DNA of 36,882 bases from Desertibaculum subflavum. Lineage in GTDB: Bacteria; Pseudomonadota; Alphaproteobacteria; Ferrovibrionales; Ferrovibrionaceae. Under the pieces are notes generated by a model. That model was not told the origin of the DNA, searched no databases, and saw nothing but the letters and a program-made list of their open reading frames with translations. Of the stretch, positions 31,170 to 36,882 are shown in pieces (the stretch's first letter is position 1; each line of letters opens with the position of its first letter). The DNA is taken from assembly GCA_003576705.1 (NCBI GenBank), contig QOZS01000053.1:1-36882 (forward strand), given 5' to 3'. The translations under genes were made by a program, and so were the position numbers.

Positions 31170-33638
31170 GTGACCGAGAAGGCTGTTGCGCCCTCCCAGG
31201 GCCCAGAGAGGGTCAACGGGCGCATCGATCCAAGGATCTGGTGGGGCGTCGCGGCGGGCTCCGGCATCGCCGTGATCGGCGCCGGCCTGGTGGCCGATGC
31301 GCTGGTCCCGGCCCGGCTGCTGCTCGGCCTGCTCGGCGCCGGCGGCCTCGTCTTCGCCGGCTGGCGGCTGTTCCAGCCGCAGGCCGCCGCGGGCAGCAGC
31401 GAGCCGGCGCTGGAGCGCTTCCTGCGCGAGGACGCGGTGCCGCGCGCCATGGTCGGCGCGCTCGGCGAGATCGTCGCCGCCAACGGCGCCTATCGCCGCA
31501 TCTTCGCGCTGGCCGAGGACGCACCGCTCTTGTCGCCGCATCAGCTCCTGGGCCTGGACGAGGGCCAGCGGATGGCGCTGAGCGGGGCCGAGGCTGCCGC
31601 CCGCGCCGGCAAGACCGGCCGTGCCGAATGCCGCTTCCGCCTGGCCGACGGCGCGGTGCGCTGGCTGGCGCTCACCGCCGAGCCGCTGGCCGGCGGCGCC
31701 GACCGCTTCGTCTGGCAGGTGAGTGACATCACCTCGGTGCGCGGCCGGATCGAGGCCGAGGCCGAGCAGGGCCGCGAGCTCGCCCAGCTGATCGATGCCG
31801 CGCCGGTCGGCCTGTTCGTCGCCGATGCCGGCGGGCGGCTCCGCGTCGCCAATGCCGCGTTCGAAGCCATGCTGGGCCGGCCGCGCCACGGCGACGGGAC
31901 GGCGCTGACGCTGGCCGACTGCCTGGTGCCGCCGCTGCCGCCCGAAGGCGATCCGAGCCTGCCCTTCGCCGCCGAGGTGAAGACGGCGAGCGGCACGCGG
32001 ATGCCGGTGCGCGTCACCCTGACGCGGGTGCAGACGGCCGACGGGGTCGAGCATCTGCACGGCGTGGTGCGGGCGCTGGACACCGAACTCGCGCTCGAGG
32101 ATTCGCTCCGCCGCGCCGAGGAGCAGTTCCGCCATTTCTTCGACTACGCCCCGATCGGCATCGTGGTGCTCGACGGCAACGACTGCATGCTCGAGACCAA
32201 TGTGGCGTTCCGCTCCATCGCCTCCGATCTCGCCGCCGGCGGCGGCCGGCCCTTCGTCAGCCTGGTTCGCGAGGAGGACCGCAGCGAAGTGCGCGAGCGC
32301 CTGGCCCAGGTGCGCCGCGGCGGCGGCGGCGGCGCCCCGATCGAGGTGCGCCTGGTCGGCCCGACCGAGCGGGTGGCCCAACTCTTCGCCAGCCGCCTTG
32401 GCAACGGCCATGACGGCATCTCGGGCCTGCTGGTGCATGTGATCGACACCACCGAGCAGAAGAGCCTGGAGGTCCAGTTCGCGCAGAGCCAGAAGATGCA
32501 GGCGGTGGGCCAGCTCGCCGGCGGCATCGCGCACGATTTCAACAACCTGCTGACCGCGATGATCGGCTTCTGCGACCTGCTGCTGCTGCGCCACCAGGCC
32601 GGCGACCAGTCCTTCGCCGACATCATGCAGATCAAGCAGAACGCCAACCGCGCCGCCAACCTGGTGCGCCAGCTGCTCGCCTTCTCGCGCCAGCAGACCT
32701 TGCGGCCCAAGGTGATCAACATCACCGACGTGCTGGCGGAGTTGTCGCACCTGCTGCGCCGGCTGATCGGCGCCACCATCCAGCTGCAGATGGTGCATGG
32801 CCGCGATCTCGGCCTGATCAAGGTCGACCAGGGCCAGCTCGAACAGGTGATCATCAACCTGGTGGTCAATGCGCGCGACGCCATGCCGGAAGGCGGCACG
32901 CTCACCATCCGCACCGCGAACGTGACGGCGGAGGAGAGCACCTCGCTCGGCCACGAGCTGATGCCGGCCGGCGAATATGTGCTGGTCGAGGTGATCGATA
33001 CCGGCGTCGGCATCGTCAAGGAGCATCTCGGCAAGATCTTCGAGCCGTTCTTCACCACCAAGCCGACCGGGGCAGGGACGGGGCTCGGCCTCTCCACCGT
33101 CTACGGCATCGTCAAGCAGACCGGCGGCTTCATCTTCCCGTTCAGCCAGGTCGGCAAGGGGACCACCTTCAAGATCTACCTGCCGCGCCACATGCCGGCC
33201 TCCGGCGAGGAGGCGGTGACGACCGACGTCGCCGAGGCGCGCGACACCCGCGACCTGACCGGCAAGGGCACCGTGCTGCTGGTCGAGGACGAGGACGCCG
33301 TCCGTGTCTTCGCCGCCCGGGCGCTGCGCAACAAGGGCTATACCGTCGTGGAAGCATCGTCCGGCGACATCGCGCTGACCGAGCTCGAGCGCCTGCAGGG
33401 CAAGGTCGACGTGCTGGTCTCCGATGTCGTCATGCCCGGCGTCGACGGCCCGACCTTGGCCAAGCGGGTGCGCGAGACGCATCCCGACATGAAGATCATC
33501 TTCATTTCCGGCTATGCCGAGGATGCCTTCCGGCGCAATCTCGACCGCACGGCCGAGATCCATTTCCTGCCCAAGCCGTTCAGCCTGAAACAGCTGGCCG
33601 GCAAGGTGAAAGAGGTCCTTACCTCCAACGGGGACTGA
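31170..33638 (+). CDS. cckA: Hybrid sensor histidine kinase CckA
   Basis: 822 residues from GTG 31170. Two membrane helices near the N-terminus ('VAAGSGIAVIGAGLVADALV' and the next hydrophobic stretch), two to three PAS-like domains (~90-425), HisKA with the phospho-accepting H455 in 'LAGGIAHDFNNLL', HATPase with 'NLVVNARDAMPEGG' and 'GTGLGLSTVYGIVKQTGG', and a C-terminal receiver with D752 in 'VLVSDVVMPGVDG'. This is the CckA layout; in alphaproteobacteria it passes phosphate through ChpT to CtrA and CpdR. GTG 31170 was chosen for AAGGACG 6 bases upstream; GTG 31098 and ATG 31116 are in-frame alternatives. It lies directly after flhB. Confidence 0.93.
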   Translation: MTEKAVAPSQGPERVNGRIDPRIWWGVAAGSGIAVIGAGLVADALVPARLLLGLLGAGGLVFAGWRLFQPQAAAGSSEPALERFLREDAVPRAMVGALGEIVAANGAYRRIFALAEDAPLLSPHQLLGLDEGQRMALSGAEAAARAGKTGRAECRFRLADGAVRWLALTAEPLAGGADRFVWQVSDITSVRGRIEAEAEQGRELAQLIDAAPVGLFVADAGGRLRVANAAFEAMLGRPRHGDGTALTLADCLVPPLPPEGDPSLPFAAEVKTASGTRMPVRVTLTRVQTADGVEHLHGVVRALDTELALEDSLRRAEEQFRHFFDYAPIGIVVLDGNDCMLETNVAFRSIASDLAAGGGRPFVSLVREEDRSEVRERLAQVRRGGGGGAPIEVRLVGPTERVAQLFASRLGNGHDGISGLLVHVIDTTEQKSLEVQFAQSQKMQAVGQLAGGIAHDFNNLLTAMIGFCDLLLLRHQAGDQSFADIMQIKQNANRAANLVRQLLAFSRQQTLRPKVINITDVLAELSHLLRRLIGATIQLQMVHGRDLGLIKVDQGQLEQVIINLVVNARDAMPEGGTLTIRTANVTAEESTSLGHELMPAGEYVLVEVIDTGVGIVKEHLGKIFEPFFTTKPTGAGTGLGLSTVYGIVKQTGGFIFPFSQVGKGTTFKIYLPRHMPASGEEAVTTDVAEARDTRDLTGKGTVLLVEDEDAVRVFAARALRNKGYTVVEASSGDIALTELERLQGKVDVLVSDVVMPGVDGPTLAKRVRETHPDMKIIFISGYAEDAFRRNLDRTAEIHFLPKPFSLKQLAGKVKEVLTSNGD

Positions 33639-33728
33639 CGGCCGAGTCGGGCCGAACCGCCGCGGGGCGTTTACCCTCCGCTCACCATACATACAAAATG
33701 GCACCCAAATCATACCTGGGTTCCCGAT

Positions 33729-33743
33729 GTTCCTATTGCGTTC
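33729..33743 (+). promoter_or_regulatory. LexA (SOS) box before recA
   Basis: GTTC-CTATTGC-GTTC is an exact match to the alphaproteobacterial LexA consensus GTTC-N7-GTTC, about 90 bases before the recA start. A further GAAC follows at 33747-33750. SOS induction of recA is expected. Confidence 0.85.
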
Positions 33744-33832
33744 TTGGAACAAATTGCGTACAACCATCGCCTCAGGGGCGCCGACACCGTGCCGTGGCAA
33801 CCGGGGCCCCGATCGGATAAGGAGGCAGGGCG

Positions 33833-34903
<1,071 letters not shown>

Positions 34904-34937
34904 CGCCGCTCACCCGCCTCACAAGGCGCCTTCAGTG

Positions 34938-34975
34938 CCGCCCGCGGAGTCCCCTCCGCGGGCGGTGGTCGTTTG
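34938..34975 (+). terminator. recA terminator hairpin
   Basis: A perfect 12-bp stem CCGCCCGCGGAG/CTCCGCGGGCGG (34938-34949, 34954-34965) with loop TCCC lies 34 bases after the recA stop. The following T-run is short (GTCGTTTGG), normal in a GC-rich genome. Confidence 0.75.
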
Positions 34976-35035
34976 GGGCGCTCAGATCATTTCCACCTTT
35001 CGGTTTGGGTCGCAGTTGGCGCTAATCTGTGGTGC

Positions 35036-35335
35036 ATGAGCCTTGCGCCCAAGATTGTGTTGCACACGCCGATTTCGAGTTCAGCTCGGCTGGAGGCGTT
35101 CGTTGAGGAATGTGTTCGAGACAAAGTGGTGCTGATCGCGGTGGTCGGCACGGGCTGCGAGGCTGTCGAGGACCTGATTGATGAACTGATAATCGGCGAC
35201 GGAAGCAATCCCGACAGGTTCATAACGACGGCCTCCCATCCTGATCAAGCGCTGGATGAGGTAATGCAGTTCGTTTCGTCTTTCTCGACCGATGGAGGCG
35301 ATGCAGATCCGCGCGTCGAGCACGTCAGATTGTGA
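35036..35335 (+). CDS. Small unrecognised protein
   Basis: 99 residues from ATG 35036 ('MSLAPKIVLHTP'). The pattern is alpha/beta: a first strand, a helix 'SARLEAFVEECVRDK', a hydrophobic strand 'VVLIAVVGTGCEAVEDLIDE', and a C-terminal helix 'DQALDEVMQFVSSF'. A longer frame to 34973 would run back into the recA terminator. No Shine-Dalgarno is visible; 'GCTAATCT' just upstream could be a -10, giving a nearly leaderless transcript. Its codons are less GC-rich at third positions than those of recA, a sign of acquired DNA. No function can be proposed. Confidence 0.6.
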   Translation: MSLAPKIVLHTPISSSARLEAFVEECVRDKVVLIAVVGTGCEAVEDLIDELIIGDGSNPDRFITTASHPDQALDEVMQFVSSFSTDGGDADPRVEHVRL

Positions 35336-35461
35336 CGAGCGCGTCGCGCGGTATGGGCAAGCTTGACGCTGGCTCTCGAAACGCAAGTCCCCTCTGCCCT
35401 TAGGGCGGAGGGGATTTAGGGGAGGTGGGCCATCCGCCAGTAAGACGGGGGGGATTCGAAG

Positions 35462-35818
35462 TCAGCCGACCACGCGCTCGATCTCCTGCATCACGCCCTC
35501 CGGATTGGTCAGCACGTCATGGTTCCAGAACCGGATGACCACCCACCCGCGTGCCATCAGTTCCTGGGTCCGTTGCTCGTCGGCGACACGCTGTTCGGCA
35601 TGCTGGCCGCCGTCAATTTCGATGACGAAGCGCGCACCCGGACAGGCAAGATCGGCGACATAAGGACCGATCGGGTGCTGGCGGCGGAACTTGTGACCGT
35701 TGAGCATCTGTCGCCGCAGCAGGTTCCACAACAGTGTTTCCGCCTCCGTGGCATCGCGTCGAAGCTTGCGCGCTCGGCGGGTTCGGTTTGAGAGTTGCGG
35801 CATGACGCGATGATACAT
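35462..35818 (-). CDS. DUF559 endonuclease-domain protein
   Basis: 118 residues. The DUF559 family is related in fold to Vsr and other PD-(D/E)XK nucleases. Visible motifs: 'RRDATEAETLLWNLLRRQ' (~18-35), 'FRRQHPIGPYVADLACP' (~43-59), active-site-like 'FVIEIDGGQH' (~65-74) and 'ARGWVVIRFWNHDVLTNP' (~89-106). The acidic residues of the EIDG strand and the preceding ADL are those expected at the metal site. ATG 35818 is used; ATG 35803 is an alternative, and neither has a clear ribosome site. The gene sits alone between perfect inverted repeats. Biological role of the family is unknown. Confidence 0.85.
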   Translation of the reverse strand: MYHRVMPQLSNRTRRARKLRRDATEAETLLWNLLRRQMLNGHKFRRQHPIGPYVADLACPGARFVIEIDGGQHAEQRVADEQRTQELMARGWVVIRFWNHDVLTNPEGVMQEIERVVG

Positions 35819-35850
35819 GCTGCTGAATGCTCAGAGCTCATTCTGTGAAG

Positions 35851-35879
35851 CCTTCTCCGCGCCTGAGGGGCGGAGAAGG
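35851..35879. repeat. Third palindromic unit near the DUF559 gene
   Basis: A 10-bp perfect stem CCTTCTCCGC/GCGGAGAAGG with a 9-base loop, followed by 'TTGGAAGAGGTGG'. It has the same plan as the 53-bp arms (hairpin, then AGGTGG tail) but a different sequence, so it is a divergent member of the same kind of repeat. Confidence 0.6.
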
Positions 35880-35985
35880 TTGGAAGAGGTGGAACGCGCC
35901 GCTTCTCCGTGTCAGAGGTTCTGCTCGCGGATGGCCCACCTCCCCTAAATCCCCTCCGCCCTAAGGGCAGAGGGGACTTTCGGAG

Positions 35986-36014
35986 TTGCTTTTGGCGCAA
36001 TTATATTGTATGAT
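35986..36014 (+). promoter_or_regulatory. Candidate sigma-70 promoter of the right-edge gene
   Basis: TTGCTT (35986-35991), 17-base spacer, TATGAT (36009-36014), followed by the ATG 36041 start 26 bases on. The stretch is unusually AT-rich for this genome. Confidence 0.55.
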
Positions 36015-36040
36015 ACGGCAACTCAGCGACGGATGCCGCC

Positions 36041-36882
36041 ATGCCCCAGACCGAACCGCCCAAGCGCTCCCCCTACGAGTGGTCGTTCCGCATTCGCCGG
36101 CGCCACATCCTGCGCACCATCCGTAACCCGAGCCTGTCGCCGGCGGCGAAGCAGATCCTGGTCGCGCTGGCCCTGCGCGACGACGATCCCTTCGTGCTGC
36201 CGGAGCGGCCGCCGGTCGCGGCCCTCGCGCGGCACCTCGCGCTGGCCGAGCGCACGGTCAGGCAGGCGATCGCCGAGCTGGCAGTGGAGAACTGCCTGAC
36301 CTTCCGCGTGACCGGCGCGGGCCGCCCGCCCCGGGCGGCAGAGGAAGTCTGGGACCCGGCGGACCGGCCCGATATCGCGCGCGAGCACGCCTTCATCCGC
36401 GCCGCTGCCGCGCTGCCGAGCCGGGCCGAGCATCTGGAGATGATGGGCCGCCTGCGCGACCGGGCGGTGGCGGCGAAGCGCATCGCCACCGCTGTCTCGG
36501 CAGAGCGTGCCTTGGGGCGGGCGCTCGGCATCGGCGCGAAGCGGCGCCGCGGAACAAATGCGCCGCCACCGGTGTCCGGACTTGAGGAAACCGAGGTATC
36601 GCTCGTCCCGCCGCACGGCGAGCTGGTGGAGGTCAACGCCATCAACATCGACCGCGCGCTCTCGCCCGCCGCGCGCCACGCGGCGATCGAGCTGCTGCTC
36701 GACCCCGTGGACGATCCGGCGGACCGCCCCGACGACATCGATTTCTACTGGAGCGTCCGGCTCGCCGGCCGGCTCCGCATCACCGTGCGGGCCGCCCGCA
36801 AGGCGCTGGCCGAGCTCGCCGATCTCAACCTGATCGCGCAGGCGCGGATCCGGACCCACGGCCCGGATCGGGTCATGCCGGG
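36041..36882 (+). CDS. Protein with two winged-helix-like segments, 3' end outside window
   Basis: Open from ATG 36041 to the right edge (280 codons, no stop). The first winged-helix-like segment is at ~32-95 ('SPAAKQILVALALRDDD', 'LARHLALAERTVRQAIAELA'). A second, related segment lies at ~213-275 ('SPAARHAAIELLLD', 'LAGRLRITVRAARKALAELA'). The linker (~100-205) is helical and basic ('GAKRRRG'). It suggests a DNA-binding protein with a duplicated reader domain; replication initiators and some plasmid or phage proteins have such tandem winged helices, but no family is identified. It follows the DUF559 element directly. An antisense frame of 278 codons over it is a shadow. Confidence 0.65.
   Translation, partial: MPQTEPPKRSPYEWSFRIRRRHILRTIRNPSLSPAAKQILVALALRDDDPFVLPERPPVAALARHLALAERTVRQAIAELAVENCLTFRVTGAGRPPRAAEEVWDPADRPDIAREHAFIRAAAALPSRAEHLEMMGRLRDRAVAAKRIATAVSAERALGRALGIGAKRRRGTNAPPPVSGLEETEVSLVPPHGELVEVNAINIDRALSPAARHAAIELLLDPVDDPADRPDDIDFYWSVRLAGRLRITVRAARKALAELADLNLIAQARIRTHGPDRVMP

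Larger units (their letters stand above)
35385..35979. mobile_element. Candidate element: DUF559 gene in 53-bp inverted repeats
   Basis: A 53-base sequence at 35385-35437 recurs as a perfect reverse complement at 35927-35979. Each arm holds a hairpin (CCCCTC.GCCC/GGGC.GAGGGG type) and an 'AGGGGAGGTGGGCC' tail. Between them is the DUF559 gene and, inside the right arm, a third related hairpin unit (35851-35879, CCTTCTCCGC/GCGGAGAAGG). Total length is 595 bases. The arrangement suggests a non-autonomous palindromic repeat pair carrying a nuclease gene. No target-site duplication is obvious, and no transposase is present. Confidence 0.55.

Noticed and set aside
31101..33800. 899-codon minus-strand frame
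   Set aside because: Shadow of cckA; composition is Arg/Gln/Asp/His-rich with no motif.

Overview
The window is about 37 kb of GC-rich DNA from an alphaproteobacterium, probably of the Rhodospirillales type; the genus cannot be told. The signs are a flgB-flgC-fliE-fliQ-fliR-flhB run followed directly by cckA and then recA, a GTTC-N7-GTTC LexA box before recA, TTAA-N7-TTAA CtrA-type boxes, and dispersed palindromic repeats.

Layout. 1-2490: 3' part of a TPR protein, open at the left edge. 2521-9380 (mostly - strand): two copies of a two-gene cassette, each an unrecognised ~470-residue protein (4406-5815; 7447-8859) followed by a pentapeptide-repeat protein (2753-4171; 5968-7377), plus a decayed third copy of the unrecognised gene (8926-9311). 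CtrA-type boxes stand before each copy. 9452-18861: a catabolic island with a seven-gene - strand operon (isochorismatase-like hydrolase, isocitrate-lyase-superfamily lyase, FAD oxidoreductase, four-part ABC importer of the polyamine/opine type), two divergent polysaccharide-deacetylase/PuuE-like genes and a SnoaL-like gene. A fourth, internally deleted fragment of the unrecognised gene (18968-19139) lies on the far side, so the island is bracketed by partial copies of one gene in the same orientation.

19377-26153: amine-oxidase-like flavoprotein, outer-membrane beta-barrel protein, then a three-gene + strand set: a secreted protein, a fusion of an amine-oxidase-type flavoprotein to a SAM methyltransferase, and a C-terminally anchored membrane protein. 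26238-31088: flagellar export and basal-body genes in two divergent operons (fliP, fliO and an FlhB-C-domain-like gene on -; flgB, flgC, fliE, fliQ, fliR, flhB on +), with cckA next. 33729-34975: LexA box, recA and a terminator-like hairpin. 35036-36882: accessory DNA with a small unknown protein, a DUF559 endonuclease-like gene between perfect 53-bp inverted repeats, and a gene with two winged-helix-like segments open at the right edge.

The regulatory thread is CtrA. CckA, the kinase that feeds phosphate to CtrA in alphaproteobacteria, is encoded beside the flagellar operon, and CtrA-like boxes occur both in the flagellar divergent region and before the unknown/pentapeptide cassettes. The cassettes may therefore belong to the motility or cell-cycle regulon; that is inference from sites, not shown. 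No tRNA, rRNA or CRISPR was seen.
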